NCBI RefSeq assembly: GCF_014202315.1
Contig: NZ_JACHGN010000004.1
Coordinates: forward strand, 310,001-374,000
Origin: Thermocatellispora tengchongensis
Lineage (GTDB): Bacteria > Actinomycetota > Actinomycetes > Streptosporangiales > Streptosporangiaceae
Reading direction: 5' to 3'
DNA: 64,000 nt
The notes below the pieces were generated by a model. That model worked only from the letters and a program-made list of their open reading frames with translations. It was not told where the DNA came from and did not search any database. Position numbers and translations under genes: made by a program. Shown piece by piece: positions 18,182-25,820 of the stretch. Position 1 is the first letter of the stretch, and each line of letters starts with the position of its first letter.

Positions 18182-18228
18182 CGTGGTGGACGCCGGGAGG
18201 GATCACGGTGATCCCGGCGTCCACCACG
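18182..18228. promoter_or_regulatory. 17-bp perfect hairpin in the rnc leader
   Basis: CGTGGTGGACGCCGGGA (18182-18198) pairs perfectly with TCCCGGCGTCCACCACG (18212-18228); the 13-nt loop can form three more pairs. An overlapping palindrome GGGATCAC-G-GTGATCCC (18199-18215) offers an alternative pairing. The length suits an RNase III substrate, which would allow autoregulation of rnc; a terminator role is also possible. Confidence 0.65.
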
Positions 18229-18268
18229 GCCGCGGGCGGTCGGCCACCGCTCGCGCCGCCGCGGGAGC

Positions 18269-18303
18269 GGCCGGCCGGCGCCTGGTCGGGCGCGCGGCCG
18301 GCC
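18269..18303 (-). terminator. Hairpin downstream of rpmF
   Basis: GGCCGGCCG (18269-18277) pairs with CGGCCGGCC (18295-18303), extended by three more pairs after a bulge. It begins 21 bp after the rpmF stop codon on the minus strand. It may terminate or process the rpmF message. Confidence 0.55.
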
Positions 18304-18323
18304 CCCCTCGGCTCAGCGCGCGA

Positions 18324-18503
18324 TCAGGCCGACGGCTCGATGACCTGACGGCGGTTGTAGGTGCCGCAGTTGGGGCACGCCACGTGCGGCCTCCGGGGCG
18401 CCCGGCACTGCGGGCAGGCCACGAGGGCCACCGGGGCGGCCTTCCACTGGGCGCGGCGGGCGCGGGTGTTGCTCCGCGATTTCTTCCGCTTGGGGACGGC
18501 CAC
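18324..18503 (-). CDS. rpmF: 50S ribosomal protein L32
   Basis: 59 residues beginning (V)AVPKRKKSRSNTRARRAQW, the standard L32 N terminus. It has two Cys pairs, CPQC and CPNC near residues 30-46, so it is the zinc-ribbon (C+) form. The start is GTG at 18503, with AGGAGGGCTGAC upstream. It follows the DUF177 gene with a single base between the stop and the start codon, the conserved yceD-rpmF pair. Confidence 0.96.
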   Translation of the reverse strand: MAVPKRKKSRSNTRARRAQWKAAPVALVACPQCRAPRRPHVACPNCGTYNRRQVIEPSA

Positions 18504-18504
18504 G

Positions 18505-19086
18505 TCAGCCCTCCTGATCGTCGTTGTTGCTGTCGTTGTCGCTTACGAGACCCTGCAGCGCCGCCCAGCGGGCGTCGATCCGCTCGTGCCGGTGGTCCGG
18601 GCCGGCGTCGGCCAGCCTGACCCCGCATTCCACGCACAGGCCCTGGCAGTCGTCGGAACAGACAGGGCTGAGCGGCAGCGCGAGCACCACCGCGTCGCGG
18701 AACGCCGGCTCAAGGTCGAGCAGATCGCCGTCGAGGACCTGGTCGTCCTCCGCGGCGTCCTGCGCCGAGTAGAAGAACAGCTCCTGGAACCCGACCTCGA
18801 CCTCCGAGGCCAGCGGCTCCAGGCACCGGGCGCACTCGCCGCGGAGCGGCGCCTGCGCCGTGCCCGTGACGAGCACGCCTTCCATCACGGCTTCGAGCCG
18901 GATGTCCAGCTCGACATCGGCGTCCTTGGGGACGCCGATCATGTCGACGCCGAGATCCTCAGCCGCCGGAAGGTTCAGGACCATCCGCCGCATCGAACCC
19001 GGCCGCCGCCCCAGCTCGTGGGTCGAGATCACCCACGGGGCCCGGGGGTCCAGATGTTGCGAAGTCATCCTGCTCTCGTTAGGCAT
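18505..19086 (-). CDS. DUF177 (YceD-family) protein
   Basis: 193 residues with the DUF177 core: CARCLEPLASEVEVGFQELFF near residues 90-110 and CSDDCQGLCVECG near 147-159, giving four or more Cys likely to bind zinc. YceD-family genes sit immediately before rpmF in most bacteria, as here, and YceD is linked to 23S rRNA/ribosome assembly. The start could be the ATG at 19086 or the in-frame ATG at 19068, which has AGCAGG directly before it. Confidence 0.9.
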   Translation of the reverse strand: MPNESRMTSQHLDPRAPWVISTHELGRRPGSMRRMVLNLPAAEDLGVDMIGVPKDADVELDIRLEAVMEGVLVTGTAQAPLRGECARCLEPLASEVEVGFQELFFYSAQDAAEDDQVLDGDLLDLEPAFRDAVVLALPLSPVCSDDCQGLCVECGVRLADAGPDHRHERIDARWAALQGLVSDNDSNNDDQEG

Positions 19087-19138
19087 GGCGAATCACCGCC
19101 GTCGTGCAAGGCCGATTAGAAAGGATACCAGTCGCTGG

Positions 19139-19615
19139 TCAGCCCCTGAGCCGCTCGACGAGGAGCTCGTGCACCAGGTCGGGCACCAGGCCCGAGACGT
19201 CGCCGCCGTACCGGGTGATCTCCTTGATCCTGCTGGAGGAGAGGAAGGAGTACTCCGGGTTGGTGGACATGAACAGCGTCTCCACGCCCGACATGCGGTA
19301 GTTGAGCTGCGCCATCTGCAGCTCGTAGTCGAAGTCGCTGATCGCGCGCAGGCCCTTGACGATCGCGGGGATCTCCTGCTGCTTGCAGAAGTCCACAAGC
19401 AGCCCGTGGAACTTGTCCACGCGCACGTTGCCGTACTCCTTGGTCACGGCCTGGAGCATCTCGATGCGCTCCTCCACCGTGAACAGGCTCTTCTTCTCGA
19501 TGTTGATCAGAACGGCCACGACCACCTCGTCGTACAACCGCGAGGCTCGGCCGATGATGTCCAGGTGACCGTTGGTGACGGGGTCGAAGGACCCCGGGCA
19601 GACGACACGGCGCAA
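19139..19615 (-). CDS. coaD: Phosphopantetheine adenylyltransferase
   Basis: 158 residues. It has the nucleotidyltransferase motif GSFDPVTNGHLDII near residues 8-21, the substrate-binding KGLRAISDFDYE near 87-98, and SSSRIKEI near 127. It transfers AMP from ATP to 4'-phosphopantetheine in coenzyme A synthesis. The start is a TTG at 19615 with GGGGGT upstream; no ATG or GTG exists in frame at a suitable position. It follows rsmD by 15 bp. Confidence 0.95.
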   Translation of the reverse strand: MRRVVCPGSFDPVTNGHLDIIGRASRLYDEVVVAVLINIEKKSLFTVEERIEMLQAVTKEYGNVRVDKFHGLLVDFCKQQEIPAIVKGLRAISDFDYELQMAQLNYRMSGVETLFMSTNPEYSFLSSSRIKEITRYGGDVSGLVPDLVHELLVERLRG

Positions 19616-19630
19616 GGCGCACCCCCAGAT

Positions 19631-20200
19631 CTACGGGTTCCCGGCGGCGCGACCGTACCAAACGGCCGCTTCACCGTAACGACGCACCCTCTCCTCAAGG
19701 TACCCGGCGGGCCATTTCAGCTCCGGGCCGCGGCTCTCGCGCTCCACCGCGACCAGCGCGTCATCGGCCAGCCAGCCTCCGTCGCGCAGCCGCTCCAGCA
19801 CGGCGGCGACCACGTCGTCGGCCAGCGCGTACGGAGGGTCGGCGAACACCAGGTCGAACCGGCCGGGCGCCTCGCGGGCGAGCACCCGCTCGACCCGGTC
19901 GGCGACCAGCTCGGCGCCCGGCAGCCCGAGCGCGGCGATGTTGGCCCGGATCGCCTTGACGGCGCGGGGGTCGGACTCCACGAGCACGGCCCGCGCCGCA
20001 CCGCGCGACAGGGCCTCCAGCCCGACCGCGCCGGAGCCGGCGTACAGGTCGAGCACGCTCGCCCCCTCAAGCGGGCCGAGCAGCGAGCCGACGGTGGAGA
20101 AGATCCCCTCGCGCGCCCGGTCGCTGGTCGGCCGGGTCGCCCTGCCCGCGGGCACCGCCAGCCGCCTGCCCCCCGCGCTCCCCGCGATCACCCGCGTCAT
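19631..20200 (-). CDS. rsmD: 16S rRNA (guanine966-N2)-methyltransferase RsmD
   Basis: 189 residues. The SAM-binding motif is DLYAGSGAVGLEALSRGA near residues 52-69 and the catalytic motif is FADPPY near 120. It methylates G966 of 16S rRNA during 30S assembly. The chosen ATG gives the usual N terminus MTRVIAGSAGGRRL; an ATG three codons upstream is possible. Upstream lies a 531-bp gap full of hairpins and tandem repeats. Confidence 0.94.
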   Translation of the reverse strand: MTRVIAGSAGGRRLAVPAGRATRPTSDRAREGIFSTVGSLLGPLEGASVLDLYAGSGAVGLEALSRGAARAVLVESDPRAVKAIRANIAALGLPGAELVADRVERVLAREAPGRFDLVFADPPYALADDVVAAVLERLRDGGWLADDALVAVERESRGPELKWPAGYLEERVRRYGEAAVWYGRAAGNP

Positions 20201-20280
20201 GCCCCCCAATCTATCCGGGCGGGGGCACCGTCAAGTCTGGGCAAGGACTGGCGTAAATCGCGCCAGGGTCGTTCCCTTCC

Positions 20281-20437
20281 ACACCGGACGTGCGCAAGAT
20301 GAGTTCTGCGGCCTTCAGGTGACCCAGGGAAGGCCGCCCGGTGTGATCGTGAGCCCTTCCGCACACCGGAACCCTCGGCACCTGACCCGAGGGTGGGCCC
20401 AGCCGGGGACGGCATTCGGGGGGAGGCCGTCCCCGGC
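20281..20437. promoter_or_regulatory. Four contiguous hairpins with an alternative pairing
   Basis: Perfect stems follow one another: 9 bp (20309-20317/20330-20338), 8 bp (20339-20346/20363-20370), 8 bp (20372-20379/20388-20395) and 12 bp (20402-20413/20426-20437). The arm CCGGTGTG of the second stem can instead pair with a second CACACCGG at 20281-20288, enclosing the first stem. On the minus strand the structure lies about 110 nt upstream of rsmD. Structured RNA or a DNA-level element are both possible. Confidence 0.55.
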
Positions 20438-20521
20438 GCTGGGGCCAGACGCGGGACCGGAGACGCGCGGGACGCGCGCGGCCCCACGGGACACGCCCTG
20501 GACCCACCGGGCGCGCGGCGA

Positions 20522-20700
20522 GACGCGCTGGACCTGCGCCACCGCACCGAATCACCACACCGGACCCCGCCGACCGCGCCCGACCGCACGAACCCACGCG
20601 ACACGCGCTGGACGCGCGCGACCACACCGAATCACCACACCGGACCCCGCCGACCGCGCCCGACCGCGCGGACCCAGGCGACACGCGCTGGACGTGCGCC
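20522..20700. repeat. 80-bp tandem repeat (two copies plus a partial third)
   Basis: Copies begin at 20522, 20602 and 20682 (ACGCGCTGGAC at 20523, 20603 and 20683). Copies one and two share CACCGAATCACCACACCGG and CCCCGCCGACCGCGCCCGACC with a few substitutions between them. The third copy is cut short after about 18 bp. It resembles a minisatellite or MIRU-type intergenic repeat. Confidence 0.85.
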
Positions 20701-20731
20701 CGGGGCGCGGGAGCGCGCGATGCGCGCGGGG

Positions 20732-22987
20732 TCAGGTCTTCTCCAGGTAGTCGGCGCGCTCGTCGGCCAGCAGCTTCTCGATCTCGGCGCGCAGCCCGGG
20801 GTACGCCCCCAGGGCGGGATCGTCGTCGAGCAGGGCCGCGGCCTCCTCGCGGGCGGTCGCGATGACCTCCTCGTCGCGCAGGAGCTGCAGCATCCGCAGG
20901 GAGGACTTGCGGCCCGACTGCGCCACGCCCAGCACGTCGCCCTCGCGGCGCTGCTCCAGGTCCACCCGCGACAGCTCGAAGCCGTCGAGAGTGCGCGCCA
21001 CCGCGTCGAGGCGGTCTCTGGCGGGGCTGCCGGCCGGGGAGTCGGTGACCAGCAGACACAGGCCCGGCAGGCCGCCCCGGCCGACCCGGCCGCGGAGCTG
21101 GTGGAGCTGGGAGACGCCGAAGCGGTCGGCGTCCATGATCACCATGACGGAGGAGTTGGGCACGTCGACGCCGACCTCGATCACCGTGGTCGCGACCAGG
21201 ACGTCCACCTCGCCCTTGGAGAAGGAGCGCATCACCGCGTCCTTCTCCTCCGGCGGGAGCCTGCCGTGCAGCACCGCGACCCGCAGGCCGTGCAGCGGGC
21301 CCTCGGCCAGCAGCGGCGCCACGTCGAGCACCGCCAGCGGCGCCCGCCGCTCCTCGCCGCCCTCGCCGAAGCCGCCGGCATCCCCGAAATCGCCGGGATC
21401 GCCAGGGCCGCCGGGACCGCCGAAATCGCCCGGGTCGCGCGCCTCCAGGTCGCCCTCGTCGCCCTCCAGGTCGCCGATGCGCGGGCACACGACGTACGCC
21501 TGACGGCCCAGCGCGACCTCCTCGCGCACCCGCTCCCACGCCCGCTCCAGGTAGTGTGGCTTCTCGGCGGCCGGCACGACGTGGCTGCTGATCGGCGCCC
21601 GCCCCGACGGGAGCTGGGAGAGCGTGGAGACCTCCAGGTCGCCGAAGACCGTCATCGCGACCGTGCGCGGGATCGGGGTGGCCGTCATCACCAGGACGTG
21701 CGGACGCCCGCCGTCGGCCTTCTCGCGCAGCGCGTCGCGCTGCTCCACGCCGAAGCGGTGCTGCTCGTCCACCACCACCAGGCCGAGATCGGCGAACTGC
21801 ACATGCTCCTGCAGCACCGCGTGGGTGCCCACCACGATGCCCGCCGCGCCGGACGCGGCGTCGAGCAGGGCCGCGCGCCGCGCCGCGGCCCCGAGCGAGC
21901 CGGTCAGCAGCGCCACGCCGGTGCCGCCGAAGACGCCGCCCGCGGCGAGGTCGCCGAGCATGGCGGTGATCGAGCGGTGGTGCTGCTGGGCCAGCACCTC
22001 GGTGGGCGCGAGCAGCACCGCCTGGCCCCCGGCATCGACCACCTGGAGCATCGCGCGCAGCGCCACCACGGTCTTGCCCGCGCCGACCTCGCCCTGGAGC
22101 AGCCGGTGCATCGGGTGCTCGCTCGCCAGGTCGGCCGCGATCTCCTCGCCCACCGCGCGCTGGCCGTCGGTCAGCGAGAACGGCAGCCGCTCGTCGAAGG
22201 CGTCGAGCAGCCCGCCGGCACGCCTCGGGCGCGGCCGGGCGGGCCAGGCCGTGGCCGCCATGCGCCTTTGCAGCAGGACCGCCTGGAGCAGCAGCGCCTC
22301 GTCGAACTTCAGCCGCTTGCGCGCCCGGTTGACGTCGGCGAAGTCGCGCGGCCGGTGGATCGCCACCAGCGCCTCGCCCAGGCCGGGCAGCTTGTGCCGG
22401 GCCCGGATGCCGGCCGGCAGCGGGTCGTCGAGCGGGCCCAGCGTGTCGAGCACGATGCCGACCGCGCGCCGGATCACCCACGAGCTGAGGTCCTTGCCCG
22501 CCGGGTAGATCGGCACCGGCGCGGTGGCGAACTCCTGGGCGTCGGCGTCGCCGTCGGCCTCGTCGAACAGCTCGAAGTCGGGGTGGGCGAGCTGCCAGCG
22601 CGCCTTGCCGCCGCGCCCGAACATGGTCACCTTGCCGGCGAACATGCCGCGCCGCCCCGGCTTCAGCCGCGACTCCACCGCGTGGGACGCCTTGCCGAAG
22701 AAGGACAGGTAGATCCGGTTGCGCCGGGCGTCGGAGACCTCGACCTCCAGCCAGGTGCCGCCCTTGTTGCGCATCGGCTTGCGCATCGCCCGGGACACCT
22801 CGCCCACCACGGTCACGTGCTCGTCCACGGCCAGGGCGTCGATGTCGGTCAGCTCGCCGCGCTCGGCGTACCTGCGCGGGTAGTGGCGGAGCAGATCGCC
22901 GACGGTGGTCAGGCCGAGCACGCTCTCCAGGAGCGCGGCCGTGCGGCGGTCGAGCGCCGTGGCAAGCGGCTCGTCGAAGCTCGTCAC
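20732..22987 (-). CDS. recG: ATP-dependent DNA helicase RecG
   Basis: 751 residues. An N-terminal wedge/OB domain (about 50-200; GEVSRAMRKPMRNKGG) precedes the helicase: Walker A GEVGAGKTV near 298, DEQH near 408, TATPIPRT near 440 and a C-terminal motif VI QLRGRVGRGG near 635. It reverses stalled replication forks and branch-migrates Holliday junctions. Residues about 500-545 form a low-complexity Gly/Asp/Pro insert between helicase motifs, not found in the enzyme's core. The next gene upstream (DAK2) is 43 bp away in the same direction. Confidence 0.95.
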   Translation of the reverse strand: MTSFDEPLATALDRRTAALLESVLGLTTVGDLLRHYPRRYAERGELTDIDALAVDEHVTVVGEVSRAMRKPMRNKGGTWLEVEVSDARRNRIYLSFFGKASHAVESRLKPGRRGMFAGKVTMFGRGGKARWQLAHPDFELFDEADGDADAQEFATAPVPIYPAGKDLSSWVIRRAVGIVLDTLGPLDDPLPAGIRARHKLPGLGEALVAIHRPRDFADVNRARKRLKFDEALLLQAVLLQRRMAATAWPARPRPRRAGGLLDAFDERLPFSLTDGQRAVGEEIAADLASEHPMHRLLQGEVGAGKTVVALRAMLQVVDAGGQAVLLAPTEVLAQQHHRSITAMLGDLAAGGVFGGTGVALLTGSLGAAARRAALLDAASGAAGIVVGTHAVLQEHVQFADLGLVVVDEQHRFGVEQRDALREKADGGRPHVLVMTATPIPRTVAMTVFGDLEVSTLSQLPSGRAPISSHVVPAAEKPHYLERAWERVREEVALGRQAYVVCPRIGDLEGDEGDLEARDPGDFGGPGGPGDPGDFGDAGGFGEGGEERRAPLAVLDVAPLLAEGPLHGLRVAVLHGRLPPEEKDAVMRSFSKGEVDVLVATTVIEVGVDVPNSSVMVIMDADRFGVSQLHQLRGRVGRGGLPGLCLLVTDSPAGSPARDRLDAVARTLDGFELSRVDLEQRREGDVLGVAQSGRKSSLRMLQLLRDEEVIATAREEAAALLDDDPALGAYPGLRAEIEKLLADERADYLEKT

Positions 22988-23030
22988 GTCAACCAGTTCT
23001 ACCCTGCCGGCCCGACAGATTCATTCACCC

Positions 23031-24635
23031 TCACTCGACCCCGATGAGCAGCGGGTAGCCGCCCTGACCGCCCTCGATGACCACCACGTCCAGGTCGGGG
23101 CGGTCGGCGGCCAGATGGGCGCGTACGGCCTCGGCCAGGTGCGGTGGCGCGTCGCGCCCGGTCACCAGGGTCACGATCTCGCTGCCGCCCGACACCATGC
23201 GCGCCGTGATCTCGACCGCGACCCCGGTCACCGACGTGCCGATCAGCGCCACGTCGCCGTCCACGATCCCGAGCACGTCGCCGGGCTCGCACACGCCCGC
23301 GCTGGTCACGGCGGCGCGGTCGGCCACCCAGACGTGGCCGTGGCGGGTGTGGCCGGCGGCGTCGGTCATGGCCACCACGTCGTCGTCGAAGCGCCGCATC
23401 GGGTCGTGCACGGCCAGCGCCGCCAGGCCCTGCACCGACGCCCTGGTCGGCAGCACGCTCACCACCGCGCCGCGCTCGCGGGCCACCTCCGCGGCGGCGA
23501 CGGCGACCTCGCGTACGGCGCCGTCGTTCGGCAGCACCGCCACCTCGCGGCCCGCCCGCCCGATCGCGGCCACGAGCTCCGGCAGCGGCGGCGTGGCCCC
23601 GGGCTCCCTGCGCACCACCACGGCCCCTGCCTGCTCGAACAGCCGCGCCAGGCCGTCGCCCGCGGCCACCGCGACGACGCCGCGCGCGGGGACCGCCTGC
23701 TCGGGCGCCGCGTGCGGGTGGGCGCGGTCGGCCGCGGCGGGGAGATACGTCACCCGGACGCGGTGCGGCCTCCCGGCCCGCATGCCCGCCTCGATCGCCG
23801 CGCCCGCGTCGTCCACGTGCACGTGCACGTTCCACAGCCCCTCGCCGCCCACGACCACCAGCGAGTCGCCCAGGGCGTCCAGTTCCCCGCGCAGCCGGGC
23901 CACCGACGCCTCCTCGCCGCAGTCGAGCAGGTACATCACCTCGTACGAGCGCGCCTCCGCGGCGCACTCCCCCGGCGCGGGCAGCGCCCCCGACCGCCTG
24001 CCCAGGAACTCGAACCGCTCGACGTAGGAGTCGGTGACCACCGCGGCCAGGGTCTCCAGGATGATCGCCAGCCCGGCCCCGCCGGCGTCCACGACGCCGC
24101 TGCCCGCCAGCACGCCGAGCTGCCGCGGCGTACGGCGCACCGCCCGCGCCGCCTCCTCCGCCGCGGCCCGCACGACCTCGGCCAGCCGGTCGCGGCCGGG
24201 ATCGCGCACGGCCGCCGCCACCGCGTCCAGCACGGTCAGCACCGTCCCCTCGACGGGATGGGCGACGGCCTGCCGGGCCAGCTCGGCGGCCCGCAGCAGC
24301 GCCGAGCGCACCCCCTCGGCGTCGCCCTCGGCCGAGCGCAGCACCTCCGCCATGCCGCGCAGCGCCTGGCTGACGATCACCCCCGAGTTGCCGCGCGCGC
24401 CCAGCAGCGCGCCGTACGCGAGGGTCTGCCACACCAGGTCGCCGCCCGCGTCGTCGGGCAGCTCCTCCACCGCCTCGGCCGCCGACAGCATCGTCAGATG
24501 CAGGTTGGTCCCCGTGTCGCCGTCGGGCACCGGGAAAACGTTGATCGCGTCGATGTCGGCCCTCGCCCGCCCCAGCGCCTCGGCCGACAGCCGAGCCCAC
24601 CGCCGCACGGCCGGCGGGTCGAGAACCTTGAGCAT
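23031..24635 (-). CDS. DAK2-domain protein (YloV/FakA-like)
   Basis: 534 residues. The N-terminal DAK2/DhaL domain carries NVFPVPDGDTGTNLHLTM (about 33-50), the ADP/Mg-binding Asp cluster, and GARGNSGVI near 78. A DegV-interacting-like C-terminal region follows (EFLGRRSG onwards). In Firmicutes the FakA homologue phosphorylates DegV/FakB-bound fatty acids; the substrate in actinomycetes is not established. The gene lies between rpmB (divergent) and recG, its usual place in actinomycetes. Confidence 0.88.
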   Translation of the reverse strand: MLKVLDPPAVRRWARLSAEALGRARADIDAINVFPVPDGDTGTNLHLTMLSAAEAVEELPDDAGGDLVWQTLAYGALLGARGNSGVIVSQALRGMAEVLRSAEGDAEGVRSALLRAAELARQAVAHPVEGTVLTVLDAVAAAVRDPGRDRLAEVVRAAAEEAARAVRRTPRQLGVLAGSGVVDAGGAGLAIILETLAAVVTDSYVERFEFLGRRSGALPAPGECAAEARSYEVMYLLDCGEEASVARLRGELDALGDSLVVVGGEGLWNVHVHVDDAGAAIEAGMRAGRPHRVRVTYLPAAADRAHPHAAPEQAVPARGVVAVAAGDGLARLFEQAGAVVVRREPGATPPLPELVAAIGRAGREVAVLPNDGAVREVAVAAAEVARERGAVVSVLPTRASVQGLAALAVHDPMRRFDDDVVAMTDAAGHTRHGHVWVADRAAVTSAGVCEPGDVLGIVDGDVALIGTSVTGVAVEITARMVSGGSEIVTLVTGRDAPPHLAEAVRAHLAADRPDLDVVVIEGGQGGYPLLIGVE

Positions 24636-24653
24636 GTGGGGTGCCCTCCGTCG

Positions 24654-24742
24654 CCGATGCGCTACGGTTGTGTCTGGAGATTATCCCGTCAGGCGGCGCC
24701 GACCACTCACGTTGGCGACCACCGTCGCGCATCGGATATCCT
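24654..24742. promoter_or_regulatory. Divergent DAK2/rpmB promoter region with inverted repeat
   Basis: TTGGCG (24712-24717) and GATATC (24735-24740), 17 bp apart, form a plausible plus-strand promoter about 90 bp before rpmB. CCGATGCGC (24654-24662) and GCGCATCGG (24727-24735) are perfect inverted copies 64 bp apart; the right copy abuts the -10. Confidence 0.45.
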
Positions 24743-24831
24743 CGTGTGGCCAGCCGGTTGTCCCGGCATGCCCGCGAGCCGCCCTTCAGGGCCGAGGCGC
24801 GGGCTTATCGACTGATCTAAGGAGCGATACC

Positions 24832-25017
24832 GTGGCTTCCGTCTGCGACGTCTGCGGCAAGGGGCCGACGTTCGGCAACAACATCTCGCACTCGCACCGC
24901 CGCACGCGCCGCCGCTGGAACCCCAACATCCAGTCGGTCCGCGCCAAGATCGGCGGCACCCCGAAGCGGCTGAACGTATGCACCTCCTGCATCAAGGCGG
25001 GCAAGGTCACCCGCTGA
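24832..25017 (+). CDS. rpmB: 50S ribosomal protein L28
   Basis: 61 residues starting (V)ASVCDVCGKGPTFGNNISHSH, typical L28. The CxxC pairs CDVC (about 5-8) and CTSC (about 50-53) mark the zinc-binding C+ version. The GTG at 24832 follows GGAG. It is the only plus-strand gene between the recG/DAK2 block and thiD, has its own promoter and is followed by a hairpin. Confidence 0.96.
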   Translation: MASVCDVCGKGPTFGNNISHSHRRTRRRWNPNIQSVRAKIGGTPKRLNVCTSCIKAGKVTR

Positions 25018-25040
25018 CCTCCCCCTAGCACCACCGCCTC

Positions 25041-25069
25041 CAGCCCGGCGTCTCCGGACGACCGGGCTG
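25041..25069 (+). terminator. Hairpin terminator after rpmB
   Basis: CAGCCCGG (25041-25048) pairs with CCGGGCTG (25062-25069) across a 13-nt loop, 24 bp after the rpmB stop codon. Confidence 0.65.
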
Positions 25070-25633
25070 TTCGCATGCCCCCACCCTCGGGCACCGCGCA
25101 CCGGACGAGACCGGCGTACGACCCTGACGGGCGCCGCAGGTCCGCCGCACACCCTGACGACGCCGCCTCACAGCCCGTGCGCTTCCGGGCCACAGCGCAC
25201 CCCGGCCAGGCCGCCCTACCATCCTGGCCCTGCGGGCGCACAGCGCCGCGGCCCGGCCGCCGCAGGACCCCGGCGGCGGCGCGGGCGGACAGCGCACCCC
25301 GGCCGGGCCGGCCGCCATACGCCCAGGCGCTCCGGCGCGCAGGCCGCCCCGGCCGTCACCCAGGCCGTGCGAGCCGGGCCGAGGGCGTCACCGCCGACCC
25401 CGACGACATCGTGAAGATCGACAACCGGCCGGCGGGCCAGGTGTTCGCGGTGAGAGCCGTGGTGCCGGCATGCGGGTCATCCCGGGCGTGGCCCCTCACA
25501 GGCAGGACAGCGGGGTTCGCGCCCGATGCCGGGCCGGGGTCCGTGGCGTCCCCTCGGGTTCCGCTGGTCGGCGCCGCTGGAGCCTCCCTCTTGCCGACCT
25601 GGTTGGCAGGGCCGTCGGCGCTCCCTCACGCAG

Positions 25634-25739
25634 CCCCGTGAAGAGGACCGTGCCCGCCGTCAGGCGGCCGGTTGGCGGGGCCGTAGCCTCACGGTGTGTG
25701 GGATGCCCGCCGACCCCTCGTCCGGTCCTCTTCGCGGGG
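25634..25739. repeat. 106-bp element bounded by 17-bp inverted repeats
   Basis: CCCCGTGAAGAGGACCG (25634-25650) and the inverse CGGTCCTCTTCGCGGGG (25723-25739) match at 16 of 17 positions, with 72 bp between. No target-site duplication is evident. It may be a miniature inverted-repeat element or a large stem-loop. Confidence 0.6.
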
Positions 25740-25820
25740 GCGTGATGTCCCTCAGGCGGTTCGGTTGGTGGGGGTGTCGGCTCCTTCGGGGAATCGGCGT
25801 GATGTTTGGGTGGGGGCGCG

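Larger units (their letters stand above)
18020..18323. other. Structured gap between rpmF and rnc
   Basis: 304 bp without a gene, dominated by two hairpins listed separately (18182-18228 and 18269-18303). It is the 5' leader of rnc or the spacer of a longer rpmF-rnc transcript. Confidence 0.65.
20201..20731. other. Gene-free structured gap between rsmD and recG
   Basis: 531 bp with no credible gene. It contains four adjacent perfect hairpins (20309-20437) and an 80-bp tandem repeat (20522-20700), listed separately. Frames reading through are Arg/Gly-rich artefacts. Confidence 0.75.
25018..25820. other. Long gene-free gap between rpmB and thiD
   Basis: 803 bp. It holds the rpmB terminator and an inverted-repeat element (25634-25739). 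The 188-codon open frame at 25075-25641 is Pro/Arg/Ala-rich, lacks a ribosome binding site and matches nothing I recognise, so it is not called. Confidence 0.6.

Noticed and set aside
20522-20700. CRISPR-like array
   Set aside because: The repeats are directly tandem with no spacers, only two full units exist, and no cas genes are present.
25075-25641. 188-codon open frame in the rpmB-thiD gap
   Set aside because: Pro/Arg/Ala-rich composition typical of an antisense or random frame in GC-rich DNA, no ribosome binding site, no motif.
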